A DNA stretch of 64,000 bases from Microvirga sp052115485 (GTDB taxonomy: Bacteria > Pseudomonadota > Alphaproteobacteria > Rhizobiales > Beijerinckiaceae): positions 186,001 to 250,000 of the forward strand of contig NZ_JBFRGU010000006.1 of assembly GCF_052115485.1 (NCBI RefSeq). Direction: 5' to 3'. Every line of letters starts with the position of its first letter. The stretch's first letter is position 1. Positions 34,226 through 41,666 of this stretch are shown here, piece after piece. A program made the translations under genes and the position numbers. The notes under the pieces are model-generated. The model did no database searches, had not been told where the DNA came from, and saw only the letters and a list, made by a program, of their open reading frames with translations.

Positions 34226-34993
34226 TCAGAAACGATTCTTCCATTCGCGCAAAGCCTGAAACACGCCGAACGCATCCGCTCCTTCCTGCTGCACCGCTTT
34301 GGCGAGTGTCGGCTCGCCTGCGCGCAGGAACGGGTTCGTCGCCTTCTCCATGCCGATGGTGCTGGGCACGAGGAAACGTCCTTCCTTGGCCGCAGCCTCG
34401 GCCTCCGCCACGCGCGCTTGCAAAGCGGCGTTGTCGGGGTCGGCGGCAAGAGCGAACCGTCCGTTCGAGAGCGTGTAATCATGACCGGAATAGACCCGCG
34501 CCTCCTCAGGCAAGGCCATCAGCCGTTGAAGCGAAGACCAGAGATCCGGATAGCTTCCATCGAGCACACGCCCGCAACCGAGCGTAAACAACGTGTCGCC
34601 GGCAAACACAGCCCGCTCCGGCGCAAACCAGTAGGAGACATGATCGGAGCAATGCCCCGGCGTCTCCCACACATGCGCTTCGAGGTCACCGACCTTCACC
34701 GTATCGCCTTCGCGGACATAGGCGTCGGCATGGGGCACCGCCTCGCGCGCCTTGAGGGGCGCTACGACGCGGCATCCGGTCTTGGCCTTGATCGCCGCCG
34801 CCGCCTGGACGTGATCGAAATGGCGGTGGGTGATGAGAATATCGGTCAGGCGCCAACCCATCTGGGCCAGAGCGGCCATGATCGGCCCTTCCTCCGGCGC
34901 GTCAATGGCAGCGCACGCTCCCGTATTGGGATCGTAGACGAGCGCTCCGATATTATCGGAGAGGCAGCGGAAGACGTGGATCTGGGCTGGCAT
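34226..34993 (-). CDS. gloB: Hydroxyacylglutathione hydrolase (glyoxalase II)
   Basis: A 255-residue metallo-beta-lactamase-fold thioesterase hydrolysing S-lactoylglutathione in methylglyoxal detoxification. The metal motif THRHFDHV, further ligands in TPGHCSDHVSYW and FAGDTLF, and the glutathione-binding C-terminal domain (SGHDYTLSNGRFA) are present. ATG 34993 is chosen because the family begins MPAQIHVFRCL. It is divergent from a methyltransferase gene 87 bases away, a pairing common in this order. Confidence 0.94.
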   Translation of the reverse strand: MPAQIHVFRCLSDNIGALVYDPNTGACAAIDAPEEGPIMAALAQMGWRLTDILITHRHFDHVQAAAAIKAKTGCRVVAPLKAREAVPHADAYVREGDTVKVGDLEAHVWETPGHCSDHVSYWFAPERAVFAGDTLFTLGCGRVLDGSYPDLWSSLQRLMALPEEARVYSGHDYTLSNGRFALAADPDNAALQARVAEAEAAAKEGRFLVPSTIGMEKATNPFLRAGEPTLAKAVQQEGADAFGVFQALREWKNRF

Positions 34994-35079
34994 ACAAAAA
35001 CCTTGGCTTGATACTCTACGATCTATCATGGAACAGTCCGCCCCTGAAACCAGCCCCGCCGTGAAGAACAAAGGATGAC

Positions 35080-35835
35080 ATGAGCGTCGACATCACGGAT
35101 CTGCGGAGTTTCTATGCCAGCGCGCTCGGCAATGTGACGCGCCGCTACGTGGGGCGTGCCATCGGCCGTTTCTGGGGACCGTTGACCGGCCTGAGAGTGC
35201 TCGGCCTCGGCTATGCGCCGCCTTACCTCGGCGCCATTCGCGATGAATGCGAACGGGCGCTCGCTTTCATGCCGGCAAACCAGGGCGTGGTGAACTGGCC
35301 GCGCTCCGGGGCCTCCGCTTCGACCCTGGTCGACCCTTTGATGATGCCCCTGCCCGATGCTTCCATCGACCGGGTTCTCGTCATTCACGCCCTCGAGACG
35401 GTGGAAAGCCCGAGCGAGCTTCTGCATGAGATCTGGCGCATCCTAACCCCGGGCGGGCGGATCATCGTCGTCGTCCCCAACCGGCGAGGCCTATGGGCCC
35501 GGATGGACACGACCCCCTTCGGCTACGGCCAGCCCTTCAGCCGCTCACAATTGAAGGCGCTCATGCGCCAGACCTGGTTTTCGCCGGAGGGCTGGGCCGA
35601 AACCCTCTATGTGCCACCGCTCGGCAGCCGCGTCCTTCTGCAGACCGCGCAAGCCTGGGAGCGGGTCGGCGCCAGCTGCGCCCTCCCCTTCGCAGGACTT
35701 CACATCGTGGAAGCGACGAAACAACTCTACCACCCCGTCGCCGTGCGCGCGCCGCGCCGCGCCCGCCGGTTTTCACCGGTTTTCGTCCCGGCTCCGGCTC
35801 CGGCATCACGGGTCTCTGCTCAACCTGAGCCCTGA
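35080..35835 (+). CDS. Class I SAM-dependent methyltransferase
   Basis: A 251-residue protein with an atypical methyltransferase domain: the glycine motif is weak (LRVLGLGYAPPYLGAIRDEC) but the post-motif region LLHEIWRILTPGGRIIVVVPNRRGLWAR is clear. The C-terminal third ends in a Pro/Ala/Arg-rich tail. Members beside gloB are widespread in rhizobia but the substrate is not known. Its 3' end overlaps by 16 bases the tail of the convergent TetR gene. Confidence 0.83.
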   Translation: MSVDITDLRSFYASALGNVTRRYVGRAIGRFWGPLTGLRVLGLGYAPPYLGAIRDECERALAFMPANQGVVNWPRSGASASTLVDPLMMPLPDASIDRVLVIHALETVESPSELLHEIWRILTPGGRIIVVVPNRRGLWARMDTTPFGYGQPFSRSQLKALMRQTWFSPEGWAETLYVPPLGSRVLLQTAQAWERVGASCALPFAGLHIVEATKQLYHPVAVRAPRRARRFSPVFVPAPAPASRVSAQPEP

Positions 35836-36479
35836 TTCGGTCCAGCCCCATCGAGAACCGCAAAGGCGCGCTCCAGCGGCAATTGTCCGTTGGCGACAAG
35901 ATTCGCCAATCCATGGGCAATCGCCCAGGCGCCGAGCGCCCCGATCTCCGGGTCCCCCACAGGAGGCATCGCCACATTCTGGCGTAACGCATTGAACGCG
36001 GCGGCCGCGGCCTCGTTCAATTCTGGGTAATCCTCCTTCTGAATCGCCGAGCCGAACATCAGGAGGAAGTCGGACCCATGGTCCAGCGCAAACCGCACAT
36101 AGGCTTTCCCCAACGCACGAAGACGCCACTCCGGCTCCGTTTGCGCCGCGGCGAGCAACGCCTCCTTAAGAGCGACGAAACCCGCAGCCGCGATGGCTGC
36201 AAGCAAAGCTTCACGGCTCACGAAATGACGATAGGGGGCGTTGTGGGACACCCCGGCGGCCCGCGCGACCTCGCGCAGGCTGAGCGCAGCCGGCCCGATG
36301 CGTGCGACAAGCTCCCGCCCTGTCGCCACAAGAACCCTCCGCAAGTCGCCGTGGTGATACGGCCTGGAGCCGGAGGTGTCGGATTTGGAGCTGGAGCTGG
36401 AGATATCGGATCCGGAGATATCGGATCTGGAGGTATCGGATCCAGATCCCGAGGCATCAGATGTTGGCATCATCAACAT
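35820..36479 (-). CDS. TetR/AcrR family regulator with repeat-coded N terminus
   Basis: A 219-residue repressor. The helix-turn-helix region is at ~53-85 (GPAALSLREVARAAGVSHNAPYRHFVSREALL) and is followed by a WHG-like ligand domain (ALGAWAIAHGLANLV). Unusually, the first ~38 residues are a Ser/Gly/Asp-rich low-complexity run encoded by a 15-base minisatellite at 36372-36443. Downstream starts at 36473 or 36470 would keep this run. A 21-base palindrome six bases upstream is a likely autoregulatory operator shared with the divergent DUF2306 pseudogene. Confidence 0.87.
   Translation of the reverse strand: MLMMPTSDASGSGSDTSRSDISGSDISSSSSKSDTSGSRPYHHGDLRRVLVATGRELVARIGPAALSLREVARAAGVSHNAPYRHFVSREALLAAIAAAGFVALKEALLAAAQTEPEWRLRALGKAYVRFALDHGSDFLLMFGSAIQKEDYPELNEAAAAAFNALRQNVAMPPVGDPEIGALGAWAIAHGLANLVANGQLPLERAFAVLDGAGPNQGSG
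36372..36443. repeat. 15-base minisatellite inside the TetR gene
   Basis: Three contiguous units of GGAGATATCGGATCC occupy 36399-36443 with one or two differences, and a fourth degenerate unit (36372-36386) is separated by two copies of GGAGCT. Because the unit is 15 bases, the frame is kept and the protein gains GSDIS-type pentapeptides. Length variation between strains is expected. Confidence 0.85.
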
Positions 36480-36484
36480 TCTTC

Positions 36485-36505
36485 TATGTTGTCGATGTCA
36501 ACATA
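36485..36505. promoter_or_regulatory. Candidate TetR operator
   Basis: TATGTTG (36485-36491) and CAACATA (36499-36505) are perfect seven-base inverted arms around a seven-base centre. The site lies six bases upstream of the TetR start codon and 97 bases before the divergent DUF2306 start, the usual place for autoregulation. Confidence 0.6.
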
Positions 36506-36532
36506 TTGCAATCATTTCCCCCGGCAATCATT

Positions 36533-36580
36533 TCCCTGGAAAAATCATTCCCTGGAAAAACAGACCCCTGGAAAAACAGA
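36533..36580. repeat. 16-base tandem repeat between TetR and DUF2306
   Basis: Three tandem 16-base units (TCCCTGGAAAAATCAT, TCCCTGGAAAAACAGA, CCCCTGGAAAAACAGA) are followed by a decayed fourth. Just before them GCAATCATTTCCC occurs twice. This array fills the leader of the DUF2306 gene. Confidence 0.82.
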
Positions 36581-36601
36581 TCCCCGAAAACGGACGATCC
36601 C

Positions 36602-36996
36602 ATGTCTCTGGCTCCTCTGCTCGCCGCACCTGATTCTGATTCATGCCGGGGCGGCAGTGGCGGCCCTCTTTCTCGGCAGCTATCAGATGCTCGCTGTCAA
36701 AGGCACGCAAGCTCACCGTCGCGCCGGTGGATCTGGGTCGGGTTGATGGGCCTCGTCGCCATGAGTTCGATCGGCATCGCGTCGAGTTGGTCCATCGCCG
36801 GGCATTTCGGGCCGATCCATGGACTGTCGGCATTGACGATCATGACGCTGCCTCTGGCCGTCGTTCATGCGAAGCGCGGGCGCATCGCCGGCCATCGTTC
36901 AACGATGAAAGGGCTCTTCTTCGGGGGCTCATCATCGCCGGATTGTTCACTCCCATGCCTAGACGCCTGCTGCATCACATCGTCTTCGGGGAGTAA
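36602..36996 (+). pseudogene. DUF2306 family membrane protein, frameshifted
   Basis: Reading across three frames restores a DUF2306-like protein: MSLAPLLAAP (frame of 36602), then LILIHAGAAVAALFLGSYQM to AHRRAG, then WIWVGLMGLVAMSSIGIASS to MKGLFFGG, then LIIAGLFTPMPRRLLHHIVF and stop at 36996. Shifts fall near 36630 (within CTGATTCTGATT), 36725 (GCCGGTGG) and 36928 (a G-run). Each piece keeps conserved membrane-helix sequence, so inactivation is recent unless the shifts are sequencing errors. It is divergent from TetR and was probably its target. Confidence 0.8.
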
Positions 36997-37037
36997 TTCC
37001 AGCCGCAACTTGACTTGTGTCCCTCAAATCGCCAGTT

Positions 37038-37063
37038 TCCGCCCGCCCGGCGGGGCGGACTTT
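37038..37063 (+). terminator. Possible terminator after the DUF2306 pseudogene
   Basis: CCGCCC and GGGGCGG arms around GCCCGGC form a very GC-rich hairpin followed by ACTTTTG. It lies 44 bases after the pseudogene stop and upstream of accA. The T-run is short, so termination is plausible but not certain. Confidence 0.45.
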
Positions 37064-37080
37064 TGAGGAAAGTCAAAAGT
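37059..37080. promoter_or_regulatory. Inverted repeat upstream of accA
   Basis: ACTTTTGA (37059-37066) and TCAAAAGT (37073-37080) are perfect eight-base inverted repeats six bases apart, 37-58 bases before the accA start. A TATAGA element at 37106-37111 could be the accA -10, placing the repeat just upstream of the -35, a typical regulator-binding position. Confidence 0.5.
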
Positions 37081-37116
37081 CTGGTTCAGCGCCGGTTTTC
37101 GTTTTTATAGAGTCCG

Positions 37117-38070
37117 ATGCGCAGCTATCTCGATTTCGAAAAGCCGGTCGCCGAACTGGAAGCCAAGGTTGAAGAACTGAGGGCTCTCGGCGAAAGCCGC
37201 GATGCAGTTTCGATCACGGAAGACATCACCCGCCTGGAGAACAAGGCGGCGGATGCCCTCAAGGATCTCTACGGCAAGCTCACGCCCTGGCAGAAGACGC
37301 TGGTCGCGCGCCATCCGCAGCGGCCTCACTTCATCGATTACTGCGCTGGCCTGATTACCGATTTCACGCCTCTCGCGGGCGACCGCAAATTCTCCGAGGA
37401 CGAGGCCATCGTCGCCGGTTTCGGGCGTTTCCGAGGCCAGCCGGTCTGCATCATGGGGCAGGAGAAGGGCAACAGCACCGAGACTCGCATCCGGCACAAT
37501 TTCGGCATGGCGCGGCCCGAAGGCTATCGCAAGGCCGTCCGCCTGATGGAGATGGCCGACCGGTTCGAACTGCCCGTCATCACCTTCGTCGATACCGCGG
37601 GCGCCTATCCCGGCATCGAGGCGGAAGAGCGCGGCCAGGCGGAAGCCATCGCCCGTTCGACCGACGCGCAGCTCGGCCTCGGTGTGCCGAGCGTCTCCGT
37701 CATCATCGGTGAAGGCGGCTCAGGCGGCGCGATTGCCATTGCCACCGCCAACAAGGTTTTGATGCTCGAACACGCCATTTACAGCGTGATCTCGCCGGAA
37801 GGCGCGGCCTCGATCCTGTGGCGTGATTCGACGCGCGCCCAGGATGCCGCCACCAACATGAAGATCACCGCACAGGATCTCATGCGCCTCGGCGTCATCG
37901 ACGGCATTATCACCGAACCTGTCGGCGGCGCACACCGTGACTCCCAGGCCGCCATCGCCGCAACCGGCAACGCGGTCGAGGAAGCCCTGCACGATCTCAG
38001 CAATATGGGCCCCTCGGAGCTGCGCGATCACCGTGCCGCCAAGTTCCTGGCCATCGGCCGCAAGCTTTAA
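37117..38070 (+). CDS. accA: Acetyl-CoA carboxylase carboxyltransferase subunit alpha
   Basis: A 317-residue subunit of the carboxyltransferase that, with AccD, moves CO2 from biotin-BCCP to acetyl-CoA, giving malonyl-CoA. The diagnostic N terminus YLDFEKPVAELEAKVEEL and the crotonase-fold core (TFVDTAGAYPGIEAEERGQ; IGEGGSGGAIAIA) are intact and the length is standard. It stands alone; ddl starts 73 bases later behind its own hairpin. Confidence 0.97.
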   Translation: MRSYLDFEKPVAELEAKVEELRALGESRDAVSITEDITRLENKAADALKDLYGKLTPWQKTLVARHPQRPHFIDYCAGLITDFTPLAGDRKFSEDEAIVAGFGRFRGQPVCIMGQEKGNSTETRIRHNFGMARPEGYRKAVRLMEMADRFELPVITFVDTAGAYPGIEAEERGQAEAIARSTDAQLGLGVPSVSVIIGEGGSGGAIAIATANKVLMLEHAIYSVISPEGAASILWRDSTRAQDAATNMKITAQDLMRLGVIDGIITEPVGGAHRDSQAAIAATGNAVEEALHDLSNMGPSELRDHRAAKFLAIGRKL

Positions 38071-38110
38071 GATCCGGCAAGCTTCCGCGTTAACAATGCT
38101 TCAATCTCTT

Positions 38111-38133
38111 CCGCCATACTGCGAATATGGCGG
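38111..38133 (+). promoter_or_regulatory. Hairpin overlapping the ddl Shine-Dalgarno
   Basis: CCGCCATA (38111-38118) and TATGGCGG (38126-38133) pair perfectly around a seven-base loop. The last GG of the 3' arm are the first bases of the GGAGGA ribosome site used by ATG 38144, so the hairpin could limit ribosome access. No T-run follows. Confidence 0.5.
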
Positions 38134-38143
38134 AGGATGAGAA

Positions 38144-39241
38144 ATGAATCATGCGCGCAAGACGGTCGGGCTCCTGTTCGGAGGGTGCTCGGCGGAACAC
38201 GATGTTTCCAGAATGTCGGCCGCAAACATCCTTCGCGCTCTCGATCCCGCCCGCTACGAGGTCGTCCCCATCGGCATCCGCCGGGACGGGCGCTGGCTTT
38301 TGGGCAATTCCGCCTCACCGGAAGCCAAGTCCCTCGAGATCCCGACTGACGCACCTGAAGTGGTCTTGCCGCCGGGACGGAACGGCGACCTGATCGTTCT
38401 CGATGGCGGCTCAGCTCCCATCCATCTCGATGTCGTCTTCCCTGTCCTGCATGGGCCAAACGGGGAGGACGGGACGGTCCAGGGCCTTCTGGAACTGGCC
38501 GGCGTTCCTTATGTGGGTTCGGGCGTGATGGGCTCATCCGCCAGCATGGACAAGGATGTGGCCAAGCGCCTTCTTCGCGACAGCGGGCTACCCATCGTTC
38601 CCTTCATGACCATGACCGATCTCGATCGGGCGGATTATGAATCCGCGACGGTCGTGCTCGGGACGACGGAATTGTTCATCAAGCCCGCGAATATGGGTTC
38701 CTCGGTCGGCGTCTCTCCGGCCAGATCGGCGCGAGAATTCGATCAGGCCTGCGAGCTCGCCCTTCGCTACGACAGCAAGATCCTTGTCGAGCGCAGCGTG
38801 GCGGGTGCGCGCGAGATCGAATGCTCGGTTCTGGAAGAGGCCTCCGGTGAGCTTCGCGCCTCGCCCCTCGGCGAAATTGCCCCCGCGAGCAGTCACGGCT
38901 TCTATAGCTACGATGCGAAATATGAGGACGCGGCGGGCGCGGACCTGCGCATTCCGGCTTCTCTCACCGCCGAGCAGGTCCGGCGGGCACAGGAGCTTGC
39001 CATCGAAGCCTTCCGAGTCCTGTGCTGCGAGGGTCTGGCACGGGTCGATTTCTTCATCGATCCGCTCGACGAGGAGAGCCTTTTCGTCAACGAGATCAAT
39101 ACCCTTCCCGGCTTCACGGCCATCAGCATGTACCCAAAGCTCTGGGAAGCCGGCGGATTGCCTCAGCGCGACCTCATGAACGCCCTGATTGCCCATGCCC
39201 TGGCCCGGCATGAACGCAGGAGCGCGCTGAAGCAGTTATGA
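38144..39241 (+). CDS. ddl: D-alanine--D-alanine ligase
   Basis: A 365-residue ATP-grasp ligase making the D-Ala-D-Ala dipeptide for peptidoglycan. The N-terminal VGLLFGGCSAEHDVS, the central HGPNGEDGTVQGLLEL and the C-terminal metal-binding FVNEINTLPGFTAISMYPKLW are all conserved. The start ATG 38144 follows GGAGGATGAG. Rhizobial genomes usually carry a second Ddl in the mur cluster, so this may be a paralogue. A leader hairpin may control it. Confidence 0.95.
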   Translation: MNHARKTVGLLFGGCSAEHDVSRMSAANILRALDPARYEVVPIGIRRDGRWLLGNSASPEAKSLEIPTDAPEVVLPPGRNGDLIVLDGGSAPIHLDVVFPVLHGPNGEDGTVQGLLELAGVPYVGSGVMGSSASMDKDVAKRLLRDSGLPIVPFMTMTDLDRADYESATVVLGTTELFIKPANMGSSVGVSPARSAREFDQACELALRYDSKILVERSVAGAREIECSVLEEASGELRASPLGEIAPASSHGFYSYDAKYEDAAGADLRIPASLTAEQVRRAQELAIEAFRVLCCEGLARVDFFIDPLDEESLFVNEINTLPGFTAISMYPKLWEAGGLPQRDLMNALIAHALARHERRSALKQL

Positions 39242-39270
39242 GCGCCAGCGGCTTTCTCGGTCGCATCTTA

Positions 39271-39305
39271 CGGGAAAACCCTCGGTTTCTGTGAGTTTTT
39301 TCCCG
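39271..39305. repeat. Inverted repeat after ddl
   Basis: CGGGAAAA (39271-39278) and TTTTCCCG (39298-39305) are perfect inverted repeats 19 bases apart, with a TTTTTT stretch in the 3' arm. It may act as a weak ddl terminator or as a leader structure of the L,D-transpeptidase gene. The rest of the 200-base gap shows nothing further. Confidence 0.4.
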
Positions 39306-39440
39306 AGTTAAGCGACCATTAATCATAACCCCGATACGGCCCCGCTTGCGGTAAGGCCGAGTTAACGCTAACGCTTTAATGATATCGGGGAACCGTTCGG
39401 ACACAAGGGACCGGACGGATCAACAATTGCGGGGTCCCCC

Positions 39441-40769
39441 ATGATGAAGCGTTTCGCTGTGGCGGCGAGCTTGGCGCTCGCTCTGGCTGCCTGCCAGGAT
39501 GAGAGCTTCCGGAGAAGCTCCACACGCCATCTTTCGCCCATTCCGCAGGCCACCATGTCCTTGATGGCCGACAAGGGAATGTCGAAGTCCGACCCGATTC
39601 TCATCCGCTCCTTCAAAAAGGAGTCGGAGATGGAAATCTGGAAGCGCGGACGCGACGGGCGTTATGCGCTGCTCAAGACCTATCCCATCTGCCGCTGGTC
39701 GGGTCAGCTCGGACCGAAGGTGCGCGAGGGCGACCGTCAGGCGCCTGAGGGTTTCTATACCGTCACCCCCGGCCAGATGAATCCGAATTCAGCCTATTAT
39801 CTGTCCTTCGATACCGGGTTCCCGAACGCCTATGATCGATCCTTCGGTCGGACAGGCGGCAACCTGATGGTCCACGGCTCGTGCTCGTCACGCGGCTGTT
39901 TTGCCATGACGGACCAGAACATCGCCGAGATCTATGCGATTGCGCGTGAGGCGCTTGCGAGCGGCCAGCGCGGCTTCCAGTTCCAGTCCTATCCGTTCCG
40001 GATGACGGCGCTGAATATGGCCCAGCACCGTCTCGATCCCAACATCGTCTTCTGGAAAAACCTGAAGGAAGGTTCGGATTATTTCGAAATTGCGCGCGAG
40101 GAGCCCCGGATCTCCGTTGCCGACAAGCACTATGTCTTCAACGTGACCGATGAGACCGTCGTTTCCGCCGTCGAGCAGAAGCGTCAGCGTGATGAGCAGG
40201 AGGTTGCGCAACTGGCTCCGGGCGTACAACCGGTCAAGCTCGTCTATAACGACGGCGGTTCGCATGAATCCTTCCGTCAGGCCCTTGCCGGCACCGTGGA
40301 AGGCGGCTCGCTCGTGGTCGACGCCCGCATGCGTGACAAATTCGGCGATGTGAGCCGTCCGGAGGGCCTTGCCTCCGGTCCGCAGGTCATCGCTCTCGAT
40401 GCCTCCGGCAAGCCGAAGGAAGCTCCTGTCCCGGCAGCAGCCCTGGCTTTCGCGTCGACTCAGGCGGCTCCCGCACCCGAGGCGAAGGTTGCCGCGGCTC
40501 CCCCGGCCGCTCCGGCTGTGAGCACTCCTGTCCAGGCCTCAGCTGCGGGCGGTTCACAGGAAACGCCTTTCTACAAGAAGATGTTCGGCGGAATCGGCGA
40601 CCTGTTCAACACCTCGTCCGCCTCGGCACCTGTCGCGGAAACGGCCCAGGCCACCTCGACCCTACCCACAGCGACCCCGTTGCCCCCGCAGCGTGGCATG
40701 CCGGCCGCTCCGGCGAAGCCCCAGCGCCGCGTCGAGGCCCCCAGTTCGGTCAACGTCGCGATCAACTGA
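39441..40769 (+). CDS. L,D-transpeptidase family lipoprotein (YafK-like)
   Basis: A 442-residue protein with a lipoprotein signal ending LALAAC, so it is probably anchored in the envelope. The YkuD catalytic domain covers ~50-210, with the His/Cys motif in LMVHGSCSSRGCFAMT. The remainder is a low-complexity Ala/Pro-rich C-terminal tail of ~180 residues (AAPAPEAKVAAAPPAAPAVS) of unknown use. Such enzymes form or cleave 3-3 crosslinks or link proteins to peptidoglycan. A paralogue without the tail follows 56 bases downstream, behind a terminator. Confidence 0.9.
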   Translation: MMKRFAVAASLALALAACQDESFRRSSTRHLSPIPQATMSLMADKGMSKSDPILIRSFKKESEMEIWKRGRDGRYALLKTYPICRWSGQLGPKVREGDRQAPEGFYTVTPGQMNPNSAYYLSFDTGFPNAYDRSFGRTGGNLMVHGSCSSRGCFAMTDQNIAEIYAIAREALASGQRGFQFQSYPFRMTALNMAQHRLDPNIVFWKNLKEGSDYFEIAREEPRISVADKHYVFNVTDETVVSAVEQKRQRDEQEVAQLAPGVQPVKLVYNDGGSHESFRQALAGTVEGGSLVVDARMRDKFGDVSRPEGLASGPQVIALDASGKPKEAPVPAAALAFASTQAAPAPEAKVAAAPPAAPAVSTPVQASAAGGSQETPFYKKMFGGIGDLFNTSSASAPVAETAQATSTLPTATPLPPQRGMPAAPAKPQRRVEAPSSVNVAIN

Positions 40770-40790
40770 TCCGCGACGAGTTTCAGAATC

Positions 40791-40819
40791 AAAAGCCCGC
40801 CTGATGGCGGGTTTTTTCA
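40791..40819 (+). terminator. Terminator between the two L,D-transpeptidase genes
   Basis: GCCCGCC (40795-40801) and GGCGGGT (40806-40812) form the stem, followed by TTTTTT. It implies that the second transpeptidase gene, starting at 40826, needs its own promoter or read-through. Confidence 0.85.
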
Positions 40820-40825
40820 TGCTCC

Positions 40826-41638
40826 ATGAGACGCGCACCCATGCGGCGGCTATTCTTCACCTTCGTTCTCGTCGTTATCGCCGCATTGGTCGGTGTCGCC
40901 GTCGTTCGACCCAATCTCCGCCAGAGCGCCTCGGATCGTACGATCAGGGCTATCGCTCGGGTGGCCCCCGGAATTGCAGCGGACCTGCGCCATGGCTCGG
41001 ATAAGCCGCTTGCCGCGAAGCTCGAGGAGAAGGGTTTCCGCCTGGGCGCCCCAGCCTTCGTGCGCATTTTCAAGGAGGAGAACGCTCTCGAAGTCTGGCT
41101 CTCGCGAAACGGGACTTATGAACTATTCGCGACGTACCCGATCTGCACGTGGTCGGGCACACTCGGCCCTAAGATCGCGGAGGGTGACGGCCAGAGCCCC
41201 GAGGGCTTTTATGCGGTCGGTCTCAATCAGCTCAATCCGAACAGCGCCTATTACCGTGCCTTCAATCTGGGCTTCCCGAACACCTATGATCGCGCTCATG
41301 GCCGCACCGGGTCGCTCGTAATGGTCCACGGCGATTGCCTGTCCATCGGTTGCTATGCCATGACCGACCGAGGGATCGACGATATCTATCGAATCGTCGA
41401 GGCGGCCCTGCGCGAAGGCCAACGCGAGGTCCCGGTCCATGTCTTTCCATTCCGCATGACGAGCGAGAAGCTGGGCGCCATGGCCGGCCATCGTTGGGCG
41501 GCCCATTGGGCCGAGCTCAGGGAAGGCTACGACCTATTCGAGGCAACACGGACCCCACCCCTCGCGGCGGTCTGTGGTGGCCGTTATGCATTCGGTGCGG
41601 CTGTCTCTAGCCAATGCCAGCGGGTTACAGCGCAGTAG
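40826..41638 (+). CDS. L,D-transpeptidase family protein (YafK-like)
   Basis: A 270-residue paralogue of the preceding gene: a single N-terminal membrane anchor (LFFTFVLVVIAALVGVAVV) and a YkuD domain with VMVHGDCLSIGCYAMTDRGIDDIY. It shares with its neighbour the blocks YPICTWSGTLGPKIAEGDGQSPEGFY and NSAYYRAFNLGFPNTYDR. It lacks the lipobox and the Ala/Pro tail. ATG 40826 and 40841 are both possible starts; neither has a strong ribosome site. Tandem duplication is the likely origin. Confidence 0.9.
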   Translation: MRRAPMRRLFFTFVLVVIAALVGVAVVRPNLRQSASDRTIRAIARVAPGIAADLRHGSDKPLAAKLEEKGFRLGAPAFVRIFKEENALEVWLSRNGTYELFATYPICTWSGTLGPKIAEGDGQSPEGFYAVGLNQLNPNSAYYRAFNLGFPNTYDRAHGRTGSLVMVHGDCLSIGCYAMTDRGIDDIYRIVEAALREGQREVPVHVFPFRMTSEKLGAMAGHRWAAHWAELREGYDLFEATRTPPLAAVCGGRYAFGAAVSSQCQRVTAQ

Positions 41639-41666
41639 GCAAGCGCATGCCCCTGACCGGGCTTCA

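Noticed and set aside
36372..36580. Closely spaced repeats considered as a CRISPR array.
   Set aside because: Units are contiguous 15- and 16-mers with no spacers, and no cas gene is present.
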